From: Pseudoramibacter sp.
GTDB lineage: Bacteria; Bacillota; Clostridia; Eubacteriales; Eubacteriaceae
DNA length: 64,000 nt
NCBI RefSeq assembly: GCF_022484225.1
Contig: NZ_JAKVLT010000001.1
Location: 248,001-312,000, forward strand
Direction of reading: 5' to 3'
Part shown: positions 1-7,202 of the stretch, in pieces
How positions within the stretch are numbered: the stretch's first letter is position 1
Layout of the letters: each line of letters starts with the position of its first letter
Notes under the pieces: model-generated
The model's input: only the letters and a program-made list of their open reading frames with translations
Database searches by the model: none
What the model was told of the DNA's origin: nothing
Made by a program: the position numbers and the translations under genes

Positions 1-864
1 GCCACCAACATCATCCCCGGCCCGAAATGCGCCGTAATCACCAAAATCAGCAAAGACCACACCCAATACCTCGGAGACACCCTGGAAAAAATTGCGGCGG
101 AAAAAGCGGCCATCATCAAATACGGCACCGGCGGCGTCGTCATGGCCCCCCAGAGTTCCGAAAAAGTCCGGGACGTCATCCGCAAGCAGGCCTGGCATTT
201 CGGCTCCCGCCTCTACGACGGCGAACAGTACAAACTGGAACAGATTTCGGCGGATCTCGACGGACAGACCGTCATCTCCCACAGCCTGGTGTATCACCCC
301 CTGGGGCAGTTTAAACTGGGGCTTCTGGGCCGTCACCAGCTGGAAAACGCCGGCAATGCCCTGGCTGCGCTGGTCGCCATCATGGATCAGAAATACCCGC
401 TCTCCTTCGAAGCCATCCGCCGGGGCATGGCCAAGGTCAAGCTGCCGGGCCGCTTCGAAATCCTGTCGAAATCGCCGATGGTCCTCATCGACGGTGCCCA
501 CAACTTAGACGGGATTCAGAGCTTTGTCCAGAACCTCGACGACTATTTCTTAAAAACGAAGAAGCCGTACAAACTCAACCTCTATTTCGGCATGCTCGCC
601 GACAAAGACGTCGACGGCGCCCTGAAGCTTTTGATCCCCCGGGCCGCCCGGGTATCGACCCTGACCCCCGACAATGAACGGGCCGTCGACGCCGAAACCA
701 TGGCCGAAAAAATCGAAAAAGAATATGGACAAAAAGTCACTGCCTTCGATTCGCCTGAAGCCGCCCTCGACACCCTCGATTCATCTGATGACGTGGTCAA
801 CGCTTTCGTCGGCTCCCTCTACATGATCGGCAGCGTGCGTCAGGCCTTTTTCGAAAACAAATAA
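1..864 (+). CDS. folC: Folylpolyglutamate synthase / dihydrofolate synthase, 3' part
   Basis: This is the C-terminal part of FolC; the frame is open from base 1, so the start lies outside the window. FolC ligates glutamate to dihydropteroate and folates in the cytoplasm, using ATP. The first residues visible (ATNIIPGP, then KISKDHTQYLGDTLEKIA and EKAAIIK) match the Mur-ligase central-domain segment of the family, including the metal-binding His of the DHT motif. LIDGAHNLDG further on marks the start of the C-terminal Mur ligase domain. The stop is TAA at 862-864. Nothing of its promoter or operon can be seen. The identification is confident; the truncation is only the window edge. Confidence 0.93.
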   Translation, partial: ATNIIPGPKCAVITKISKDHTQYLGDTLEKIAAEKAAIIKYGTGGVVMAPQSSEKVRDVIRKQAWHFGSRLYDGEQYKLEQISADLDGQTVISHSLVYHPLGQFKLGLLGRHQLENAGNALAALVAIMDQKYPLSFEAIRRGMAKVKLPGRFEILSKSPMVLIDGAHNLDGIQSFVQNLDDYFLKTKKPYKLNLYFGMLADKDVDGALKLLIPRAARVSTLTPDNERAVDAETMAEKIEKEYGQKVTAFDSPEAALDTLDSSDDVVNAFVGSLYMIGSVRQAFFENK

Positions 865-899
865 AATTTTTATGCAAACTTAATCTTTATCGTTTATTA

Positions 900-914
900 T
901 TAGAACAGTTCTAA
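900..914. promoter_or_regulatory. Palindromic operator candidate before tpx
   Basis: A perfect 15-bp palindrome, TTAGAACAGTTCTAA (7-1-7), sits 28 bases before the tpx start. It follows directly on a possible -10 (TATTAT, 895-900). Its symmetry is that of the PerR box (TTATAATnATTATAA) with four substitutions. A peroxide sensor site would suit a peroxidase gene, but the regulator is inference. Confidence 0.45.
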
Positions 915-942
915 AAAGTAAAGATAAAGGAGTGACTCCATT

Positions 943-1455
943 ATGGAAAAAAGATCAGAAACCACTTTCGGCGGCAAACCGGTAACTCTGCTGGGCCATC
1001 CCGTCAAAGTCGGCGATAAAGCACCAGATTTCACCTGCGTCAACGGCGACCTGACCCCGTTTACCCTGGCAGACGCCGAAGGCAAAAACAAGCTGATTTC
1101 CGTCGTCCCTTCCATCGACACCGGCGTCTGCGAACTGCAGACCGTGCGTTTTAACCAGGAAGCGGCGAAACTCAAAAACACCCAGGTCATCACCGTCAGC
1201 TGCGACCTGCCTTTCGCCCAGGGCCGTTTCTGCGAAGCCCACACTATCGGCGACTCCATCGTCGTCTCGGACTACAACGGCCATTCCTTCGGGAAAGCCT
1301 ACGGCTTCTTAATCGAAGAACTCATGCTCTTGAACCGCGGCATCGTCGTCCTCGACAAGGACAACACCGTCCGCTACGTCGAATACGTCAAGGAAAACAC
1401 CAACCATCCGGACTACGACAAGGCCTTAGCTGCTGCCAAAGCTTTGGAAGATTAA
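943..1455 (+). CDS. tpx: Thiol peroxidase
   Basis: Tpx is an atypical 2-Cys peroxiredoxin that reduces hydrogen peroxide and alkyl hydroperoxides with thioredoxin as electron donor. The protein has 170 residues, the normal family length. The peroxidatic site is PSIDTGVC with Thr60 and Cys63. The resolving cysteine is Cys97 in GRFCEAH. The start is an ATG preceded by AAAGGAG. The gene stands alone, with a palindrome upstream and a strong terminator downstream. An exact 13-bp tandem duplication (TTTGGAAGATTAA, 1443-1455 and 1456-1468) spans the stop codon and duplicates it. In an anaerobe this would be an oxidative stress defence gene. Confidence 0.95.
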   Translation: MEKRSETTFGGKPVTLLGHPVKVGDKAPDFTCVNGDLTPFTLADAEGKNKLISVVPSIDTGVCELQTVRFNQEAAKLKNTQVITVSCDLPFAQGRFCEAHTIGDSIVVSDYNGHSFGKAYGFLIEELMLLNRGIVVLDKDNTVRYVEYVKENTNHPDYDKALAAAKALED

Positions 1456-1480
1456 TTTGGAAGATTAAGTTTACGCGTAA

Positions 1481-1514
1481 AAAACCCGCTTGCTTACAAA
1501 GCAAGCGGGTTTTT
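1481..1514 (+). terminator. tpx rho-independent terminator
   Basis: The stem AAAACCCGCTTGC pairs with GCAAGCGGGTTTT around the loop TTACAAA and is followed by a T run. It closes tpx and can also act on the opposite strand, where the ltp-like gene converges. Confidence 0.9.
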
Positions 1515-1544
1515 GATTTATTGCACTTATTTCAAATCTTTTTC

Positions 1545-1631
1545 CTATGAATCCTGACAGCGTTTGTTCAACACCATCGCGACGACGCTTAAAACCGCGC
1601 AGAACACAATGGACAAAATGCCCGAAACCAA
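1545..1631 (-). CDS. Possible 28-residue membrane peptide
   Basis: A very short frame downstream of the ltp-like gene starts at TTG (1631) and ends at TAG (1545). It would encode MVSGILSIVFCAVLSVVAMV followed by LNKRCQDS: one hydrophobic helix and a short basic tail. The only plausible ribosome binding site, GAGGAAG, is about 20 bases away, which is far. It could be a genuine small membrane protein, the remnant of a longer gene, or chance. I do not recognise it. Confidence 0.2.
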   Translation of the reverse strand: MVSGILSIVFCAVLSVVAMVLNKRCQDS

Positions 1632-1669
1632 TTTTCAATTCTTTATTTTGCTTCCTCTTTTCTGTCTTT

Positions 1670-2302
1670 TTAATCATCCAAATGATCCACGGCGTACTGG
1701 GCTTCCGACGCCGTAAACTTGTCCCCGTAGGATGAAGTCAGCTGATCGTAGATCGCCTGCTTCGACATGTGCATGTCGGACTGATAGGTCTTAGCCGCTT
1801 TCAGGGCGTTGGCGTTGTAGTCCGCCTGGAGGTGATCCACCGCGTACTGGGCCGCGTCCGCCGGAAACTGTTCGCCGTATTCCGACGTGAGCTGGTCGTA
1901 AATCCCCTGTTTCGACATGTACATGGTGTCCGAATAGGTCTTCGCCTTGGCCAGGGCGTTGCGCTGTTCCGCCGTCGGCTTTGGCCCCTTGGAATAAACC
2001 AAAGTCACCGTGGCGCCTTCGGCGACTTTCTTCCCGGCCTTCACGCTCTGGCTCACAAAGCCGCCTTCGGCAACGGTTGAAGAATACTGCTTTTTGCTCT
2101 GAACCGTCAGCTTGTGATCCTTCCCCCACTGGACACTGTCGGCTTCGCTCATGGCGCTGAAATCCGCCACCGTTACTTTCTTCGCCGATGAGGATCCCGA
2201 TTTTGAAGAGGACCCCCCGCTGCCGGCCGCGCCGGCGATGACAAACAGCACGATGACCAGAATCACCCAGAACCACCAGCGCTTGTAAATTGGTTTTTTC
2301 AT
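1670..2302 (-). CDS. Membrane-anchored PASTA and Ltp-repeat protein
   Basis: A surface protein of 210 residues. One signal-anchor helix (about residues 8-27, WWFWVILVIVLFVIAG) is followed by a Gly/Ser linker and a PASTA-like domain (about 42-106, ending TVTLVYSKG). Two copies of the Ltp domain follow, each with the pattern MSKQ-IYDQLTS-YG and AQYAVDHL. The Ltp ('host cell surface-exposed lipoprotein') domain is known from the phage TP-J34 protein that blocks DNA injection of superinfecting phage; chromosomal copies are common in Firmicutes. There is no cysteine at all, so it is not a lipoprotein despite the family name. The ATG at 2302 is chosen because AGGGGGGGAG lies just before it; an upstream in-frame start at 2353 has no such site. 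The role, cell wall or phage related, is unproven. Confidence 0.75.
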   Translation of the reverse strand: MKKPIYKRWWFWVILVIVLFVIAGAAGSGGSSSKSGSSSAKKVTVADFSAMSEADSVQWGKDHKLTVQSKKQYSSTVAEGGFVSQSVKAGKKVAEGATVTLVYSKGPKPTAEQRNALAKAKTYSDTMYMSKQGIYDQLTSEYGEQFPADAAQYAVDHLQADYNANALKAAKTYQSDMHMSKQAIYDQLTSSYGDKFTASEAQYAVDHLDD

Positions 2303-2351
2303 GATTTCTCCCCCCCTTAAGGATTCATTAATGCTTAAACCAGCATAGCAC

Positions 2352-2400
2352 AAAAAAAAGACGGATTGGTGTTCTCAGAGAACACAGATCCGTCTTTAAA
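2352..2400 (-). terminator. feoB rho-independent terminator
   Basis: AAAGACGGAT pairs with ATCCGTCTTT, with a nested TGTTCTC/GAGAACA hairpin inside and A/T tracts on both sides. On the minus strand it closes feoB before the ltp-like gene. Confidence 0.85.
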
Positions 2401-2409
2401 CGCAGATTT

Positions 2410-4767
2410 TTACAAAAGCATTCCTATGGCGTGCACCGCAAAGGAGATGAGCCAGGCCACCCCGCACTGCATCGCGATGATGCCAAGCATCCACCGGGTG
2501 CCCAGTTCCCGTCTCACTGACGACATGGCCGCCACACACGGGGTGTACAGCAGGCAGAACGCCAGAAAAGCCGCAGCGGCAACCGGCGAAAGCACCGAAG
2601 CCAGGGCGCTTCCCGAATACAGGGTCCCCAATACGGCGACGACGCTTTCCTTGGCCAAAAAGCCCGAAATGAGGGCCGTAACCATCTTCCAATTGCCGAA
2701 GCCCATGGGTGCAAACACCGGCGCAATCACCCCGGCGACCTGGGCCAGAATGCTGCTGTCCATGTTGTTTGCCGCCACCATGTGCAGCGCCGGGTCAAAG
2801 GACCGGAGGAACCAGATCACGATGTTGGCGATGAGGACGATGGAAAAGGCTCGTTCGATGAAATCCGTCGTCTTATCCCACATGAGCCGTCCCACGTTCT
2901 TGATCCCGGGCATCCGGTAATTGGGCAGTTCCATCACGAAAGGCACCGGCTCGCCCTTGAAGGCCGTATGCTTGAGCACCGCCGCAGTGAGAATGCCGAC
3001 AACAATCCCCAAAACGTACAGGCAGATCATCACCAGTGCGGCGTATTTCGGAAAAAACAGGCCTGAAAACAAAGCGTAAATCGGCAGCTTCGCCGTGCAG
3101 CTCATAAAAGGCACCAGCATGATCGTCATTTTCCGGTCCCGTTCCGACGGCAGGGTCCGGGTAGACATGATCGCCGGCACCGAACAGCCGAATCCCACGA
3201 GCAGCGGCACGATGGAGCGGCCGGACAGCCCCAATTTCCTCAGAGGCTTGTCCATGACAAAGGCGATCCGGGCCATGTAGCCGCTGTCTTCAAGAATCGA
3301 CAGGAACAGGAAAAGGATGACGATAATGGGGACAAAGCTCACCACGGTGCCGACTCCGTCGAACAGGCACTGGGTGACAAAGAGCCTGAGCCCCTTCGCC
3401 ACATGGGCCGCGATCATCCAGGCGGCGACGCTTTCCCGGACGGCGTCGATGCCCTGCTGGAGAAGCCCCTGGAGGGGCAGCCCCAAAACGTTGAAGGTCA
3501 GGGCGAAAACGGCGGCCATGACCAGAATGAAGATCGGGATCGCGGTGTACTTCCCGGTCAGAATGCGGTCGGCCCGTTCGCTTCGGCGCTGCTCTTTGGA
3601 TTCCGTCGGCTTGATCACGCAGGCATCGGTCACCTCTTCGATGAAGTGAAAGCGCATGTCGGCGATGGCCGCCCGGCGGTCTAAGCCCCGTTCCTTTTCC
3701 ATCTGGACGAGGATGTGCTCGATCATGTTCTTTTCATTTTCGTCCAGACGCAGGGCGTCGATGACCTTCTGATCCTGTTCGACCACCTTGGTCGCCGCGA
3801 AGCGCAGGGGGATATCCGCCCGTTCCGCGTGGTCGGAGATCAGGGTCATGATGCCGTGGATCGCCCGATGCACCGCACCGTTGTGATCGTTCGGGCCGCA
3901 GAAATCCGTCACCGCGTCGCATTCCTGGTACCGCGCCACGTGAATGGCGTGGCGGATTAGCTCGTCCACCCCTTCGTCCTGGGCGGCCGAAATCGGCACC
4001 ACGGGAATGCCGAGCATTTCTTCCATCCGGTTCACGTCCACAGAACCGCCGTTGCCCCGCATTTCGTCCATCATGTTCAGGGCCAGCACCATGGGCACGT
4101 GAAGTTCCATGAGCTGCAAAGTCAGGTAGAGGTTGCGCTCCAGGTTCGTCGCGTCGACGATGTCGATGATGCCCTGGGGCTTTTCTTCTAAAATGTACTG
4201 CCGGGACACCACTTCTTCTTCGGTGTACGGCGACAGGGAATAAATCCCCGGCAGGTCGGTCACTTCCGTGTTGGGCTCGCCCCGGATGATCCCCGTCCGC
4301 TTGTCGACGGTGACGCCGGGAAAATTGCCCACATGCTGGTTGGCCCCGGTGAGCTGGTTGAACAGCGTCGTCTTGCCGGAATTCTGGTTGCCGGCCAAAG
4401 CGAAAGTCAGCACCTGACCTTTAGGCAGGGCCTTGCTCTCGTCGGTCTTGGCGTTGTGAAACCGGACCCCCGTTTCGCCGTAGCCGGGGTGATCCACCGC
4501 CGGCTCCTGAACGGGAACCTCTTCGCCCTTTCGGTGCACCTCGTCTGAAACCTCGATCTGTTCGGCTTCGGTGATGCGCAGGGTGAGCATGTAGTCGTGG
4601 ATCTTAAACTCCATGGGGTCGCCCATGGGCGCGTACTTCACCAGGGTGACCCGCACCCCGGGGATCATGCCCATGTCCAGGAAGTGCTGCCTCAGCGCTC
4701 CCTGGCCGCCGACTCTGATCACCGTGACCGTGTCCCCGATGTTAATATCTTTCAGTGTTTTTGCCAT
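2410..4767 (-). CDS. feoB: Fused FeoA-FeoB ferrous iron transporter
   Basis: FeoB is a G-protein-coupled inner membrane Fe(II) importer. This 785-residue protein carries an N-terminal FeoA SH3-like domain (about residues 3-75), a linker, then the GTPase: G1 GNQNSGKTTLFN (126-137), G3 DLPG (171-174) and G4 NMMD. Helical domains and a polytopic membrane part follow, with the gate motifs CSVPAIMS and SCTAKLPIYALF. FeoA is normally a separate small protein; the fusion occurs in various anaerobes. The ATG at 4767 is chosen over a longer frame because GGAGAG lies before it and the FeoA domain begins there. A 17-bp-spaced promoter (TTGCCC / TATAAT) lies just upstream, with a palindrome in its spacer. 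Confidence 0.95.
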   Translation of the reverse strand: MAKTLKDINIGDTVTVIRVGGQGALRQHFLDMGMIPGVRVTLVKYAPMGDPMEFKIHDYMLTLRITEAEQIEVSDEVHRKGEEVPVQEPAVDHPGYGETGVRFHNAKTDESKALPKGQVLTFALAGNQNSGKTTLFNQLTGANQHVGNFPGVTVDKRTGIIRGEPNTEVTDLPGIYSLSPYTEEEVVSRQYILEEKPQGIIDIVDATNLERNLYLTLQLMELHVPMVLALNMMDEMRGNGGSVDVNRMEEMLGIPVVPISAAQDEGVDELIRHAIHVARYQECDAVTDFCGPNDHNGAVHRAIHGIMTLISDHAERADIPLRFAATKVVEQDQKVIDALRLDENEKNMIEHILVQMEKERGLDRRAAIADMRFHFIEEVTDACVIKPTESKEQRRSERADRILTGKYTAIPIFILVMAAVFALTFNVLGLPLQGLLQQGIDAVRESVAAWMIAAHVAKGLRLFVTQCLFDGVGTVVSFVPIIVILFLFLSILEDSGYMARIAFVMDKPLRKLGLSGRSIVPLLVGFGCSVPAIMSTRTLPSERDRKMTIMLVPFMSCTAKLPIYALFSGLFFPKYAALVMICLYVLGIVVGILTAAVLKHTAFKGEPVPFVMELPNYRMPGIKNVGRLMWDKTTDFIERAFSIVLIANIVIWFLRSFDPALHMVAANNMDSSILAQVAGVIAPVFAPMGFGNWKMVTALISGFLAKESVVAVLGTLYSGSALASVLSPVAAAAFLAFCLLYTPCVAAMSSVRRELGTRWMLGIIAMQCGVAWLISFAVHAIGMLL

Positions 4768-4791
4768 AAAATACTCTCCTTCAGTGCCTTT

Positions 4792-4820
4792 ATTATATCC
4801 AAGCACCTCTAGAGGGGCAA
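4792..4820 (-). promoter_or_regulatory. feoAB promoter with internal palindrome
   Basis: On the minus strand, TTGCCC (4820-4815) and TATAAT (4797-4792) are 17 bp apart. The spacer side of the -35 overlaps the perfect palindrome CCTCTAGAGG (4806-4815). A protein bound there would block polymerase. It does not resemble a Fur box, so the regulator is unknown. Confidence 0.6.
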
Positions 4821-4853
4821 ATAAAATTTATGCAGATTGATCTGATACCGATT

Positions 4854-5663
4854 TCAATCAGACATAAGGTAAAAAACTTCGCCGTCGTCGGGCACTTCAA
4901 GGCGCCCTGAAAAATACTGCCGGCCCTCTTCGGTGTAAAGCACTTTACGGCCGGCCAGATGCCGGTCTTCGGTGTGGTACAAAATCAGGTTTTCGACCCC
5001 GAGGCGTTCGGCCAGCTCGCAGGCGTCCTTCACCGTCGAATGATGCTTTTCGTAGGGCTTGAACCGCGCCCGGTCGCCGTAGCGGCAAAAGGCCTCGTGG
5101 AGCATCCAGGTGCTGCCGGCGGCCAGGGGCTCCGCCGATTTCGGACAGGGCTCATCGCCGCAGCAGGTGAGCCGGCGGCCGCCGCCGAGATCCATGACAA
5201 AGCCGAACTGCTTCGCCTTCGTCGAGTGAATGTCGAACACCCGGACTGGATGGCCGGCGCCTGTGAACGTCTCCCCGTCTTTGAGCACGATCAGCTTCAC
5301 CCGCGTCCCGAGGAGATCGGCCTGCTTTTGGGTCAGAAGATGAGTAGTGAAATAGGCGAGCAGCCCAGCCACTTCGTCGTGGCTGTAAATCAATAGCGCC
5401 CCGTCGTAACTGCCCTTGAGCATGTCCGAGGTGATCACCCGAATCAGCCACACCACCCCGAGGAGATGGTCAATATGCTTGTGGGTTACAAAAATCTTAT
5501 GCACGCTGCAGACGTCAAGGCCTGCTTTTTGAAGGCGCGTCAGAATGCCGTTGCCGCCGCCGGCGTCCACCAAAAGCACCTGCCCGTGATCTTCCAGGGC
5601 AAAGCACGTGTTGTAGCACCGCGTCGCGATGGCGTTTCCCGTTCCTAATATCGTCAGTCTCAA
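4854..5663 (-). CDS. MBL-fold metallohydrolase, RNase Z-like
   Basis: A cytoplasmic metallo-beta-lactamase-fold hydrolase of 269 residues. The zinc motif THKHIDH gives His61, His63, Asp65 and His66; later GDEPCP, HEAFC and YHTED supply further ligands. The pattern resembles RNase Z/ElaC and related phosphodiesterases, but the tRNA exosite is not evident and the substrate cannot be named. The start is TTG at 5663: it follows GGAG, begins exactly at the beta-strand RLTILGTGN, and overlaps the stop of the upstream kinase as TTGA. That four-base overlap implies translational coupling with the kinase. No clear terminator follows; only a weak GATTGA/TCAATC stem lies downstream. Confidence 0.8.
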   Translation of the reverse strand: MRLTILGTGNAIATRCYNTCFALEDHGQVLLVDAGGGNGILTRLQKAGLDVCSVHKIFVTHKHIDHLLGVVWLIRVITSDMLKGSYDGALLIYSHDEVAGLLAYFTTHLLTQKQADLLGTRVKLIVLKDGETFTGAGHPVRVFDIHSTKAKQFGFVMDLGGGRRLTCCGDEPCPKSAEPLAAGSTWMLHEAFCRYGDRARFKPYEKHHSTVKDACELAERLGVENLILYHTEDRHLAGRKVLYTEEGRQYFSGRLEVPDDGEVFYLMSD

Positions 5664-6700
5664 AATTTTTCTCCGTAAATACACATCAATAAAATAATAA
5701 ACACAATCACCACGCCGACAAAAAACAAAAAGCCGTAGACCGTCTTTTCGAGAACCCGGCGCCACGGCGAGGCCCGGCCTTTCTTCACCAGGGGCAGATG
5801 CCAGAAAAAACCGGTCCAGTTGAAGCCAATCTCGATACAGGAAAGAAAAGCGATGAAAACCCCGATCTGCATCAAGACGTCCGCCGCAGGCGAAGCCAGA
5901 TTAAAATCCATCATGCGGCTCATGGCGAAGGCGATGATGACGCAGAGCGCCGTCCCGAAGGCCCGGGGCCAGAAATGGCGGGACGGGTCCTCAAAAGTCC
6001 CGTCGACGATCTCGAGGGCCCGGCGCAGATCTTCGACACTGCGGTAGCGCTTTTCCGGGTCCAGCCGCGTCGCCTTGCGGATCACCGGCTGATAGGCCCG
6101 GTGATCCCCCAAAAGGGTGTCCACGAGCTTGCCCATGCCGTAGACATCGGTGCGCACGCTGGAGGCCCCGAAACCGAACTGCTCCGGTGCGGCTGTCTCC
6201 CGGGTGCCCAGCAGCACCGTGTCCCGGGACTGGCCCGGCGTCTCCCGCTTGGAGGCGTCGTAGTCCATGAGCACGGCCCGGCCCGAATCGGTGATCATGA
6301 TGTTTTCGGGCTTCACGTCCCGGTGGACGATGGGCGGGTCTGCGCTGTGGAGGGTCTCCAGAGCTTCGCAGACATCCCGGAGAATGTGCTGCCTCTCCGC
6401 AAGGCTTAACGTCTTTTCGGCCAGCACCTGATCCAGGGTGTCGCCCTGGAGATACTGCTCGAGGACGATGAGTTTTTCCCCTTCCTCCCAGGCGTCGGCA
6501 ACACGGACCAGGTGGGGGCTGTGCTGGTGCCTTAAAAATTCATAGACCGAGGCGTCGTAATAGGTCAACGCTTTTTTCAAATACAGGCGCCCCGTGGTTT
6601 CGTCGATGATCAGGCTTTGTCCCGGCGCGTCAAAATGGTATAATGTTTTCATAAAAGTATCGCGGCACGCGCGGTACGGATCCCATTGATTCTGTTTCAT
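5660..6700 (-). CDS. Membrane-anchored Ser/Thr protein kinase
   Basis: A eukaryotic-type kinase of 346 residues with a cytoplasmic catalytic domain (about 18-232) and three C-terminal membrane helices (about 248-265, 275-292, 322-341). Visible motifs are the likely beta-3 Lys (LYLKKAL, 39-45), HRDVKPEN (126-133), DYD in place of DFG (146-148) and APE (171-173). The glycine-rich ATP loop is not recognisable, so the N-lobe is minimal or divergent. There are no PASTA repeats, unlike PknB/PrkC. The ATG at 6700 is preceded by no good ribosome binding site, and an extended -10 sits so close that the mRNA may be leaderless. It is coupled to the MBL hydrolase and divergent from an HTH gene, which suggests one signalling unit. 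Confidence 0.85.
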   Translation of the reverse strand: MKQNQWDPYRACRDTFMKTLYHFDAPGQSLIIDETTGRLYLKKALTYYDASVYEFLRHQHSPHLVRVADAWEEGEKLIVLEQYLQGDTLDQVLAEKTLSLAERQHILRDVCEALETLHSADPPIVHRDVKPENIMITDSGRAVLMDYDASKRETPGQSRDTVLLGTRETAAPEQFGFGASSVRTDVYGMGKLVDTLLGDHRAYQPVIRKATRLDPEKRYRSVEDLRRALEIVDGTFEDPSRHFWPRAFGTALCVIIAFAMSRMMDFNLASPAADVLMQIGVFIAFLSCIEIGFNWTGFFWHLPLVKKGRASPWRRVLEKTVYGFLFFVGVVIVFIILLMCIYGEKF

Positions 6701-6714
6701 ATTGTTATTATAAC
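6686..6714. promoter_or_regulatory. Overlapping divergent promoters, kinase and HTH gene
   Basis: Plus strand: TTGATT (6686-6691), 17 bp, TATAAC (6709-6714), driving the HTH gene. Minus strand: extended -10 TGTTATAAT with TATAAT at 6712-6707, driving the kinase. The two -10 elements overlap by four bases, so polymerases should exclude one another. The plus -35 lies inside the kinase coding region. Confidence 0.6.
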
Positions 6715-6736
6715 ATCTCACAAAGGATAACACCCT

Positions 6737-7177
6737 ATGTCGCACATAAAGAACGTAAAAAAGACCGAAGAACTCCTGGACGTCCTCACCCGGACCGACT
6801 CGCCGCCGAAGCTGCGCAGCTACCTCGACGGCCTGAATCCCCTGCCCGGCGGCTTCGCCGAGTATTTCAACCAGCTGCCCAAAGTCCAGGTCCTGTCCAA
6901 AAAAGACCTGATCCAGAAAAGCGGCCTGGACCGGACCTACGCCTACCACATTTTAAACGGCACCAAGCAGCCCAGCCGGGACAAGATCATCGCCCTGGCC
7001 CTGGCGGCGGGCCTCGATCTCACCGAAACCCAACGCGCCCTGGAACTGACCCACGAGGGCATCCTCTACGCCAAAAACCGGCGGGACGCCGTGCTGATCT
7101 ACGCCGTCAAAAACCAGCTTTCTGTGATGGAAGCCAACGACCTGCTGCACCATTTCGGGGCGGCGCCCCTCGCATAA
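6737..7177 (+). CDS. HTH DNA-binding protein, Xre-like
   Basis: A 146-residue cytoplasmic protein. Residues about 54-95 (LSKKDLIQKSGLDRTYAYHI, then LNGTKQPSRDKIIALALAAG) form a lambda-repressor type helix-turn-helix. The flanks are helical, with no ligand domain I recognise. The ATG follows AAAGGA. It is divergent from the membrane kinase and shares a compact 36-bp intergenic region with overlapping promoters, so it probably controls both genes. The kinase might phosphorylate it; that is inference from position only. A bidirectional terminator follows immediately. Confidence 0.75.
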   Translation: MSHIKNVKKTEELLDVLTRTDSPPKLRSYLDGLNPLPGGFAEYFNQLPKVQVLSKKDLIQKSGLDRTYAYHILNGTKQPSRDKIIALALAAGLDLTETQRALELTHEGILYAKNRRDAVLIYAVKNQLSVMEANDLLHHFGAAPLA

Positions 7178-7202
7178 AAAAAAGCCCGGCGGGCTTTTTT
7201 TA
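7176..7202 (+). terminator. Bidirectional terminator
   Basis: AAAAAAGCCCGGCGGGCTTTTTTT is a compact GC stem flanked by A and T tracts. It ends the HTH gene and, from the other side, the nitroreductase operon. Confidence 0.85.

Noticed and set aside
1443-1468. Exact 13-bp tandem duplication at the tpx stop
   Set aside because: A simple slippage duplication that only repeats the stop codon; no functional meaning is needed.
1471-1677. A 68-codon minus-strand frame after the PASTA-Ltp gene
   Set aside because: It starts on the stop of the previous gene, runs through the tpx terminator and shows no domain; only the hydrophobic frame at 1545-1631 is kept as a weak candidate.
2410-4767. G1 motif GNQNSGK of FeoB as an anomaly
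   Set aside because: Gln in place of Pro at this position is, to my knowledge, common in Firmicute FeoB proteins.
6701-6949. Upstream extension of the kinase frame
   Set aside because: It runs antisense through the HTH gene and has no kinase features.
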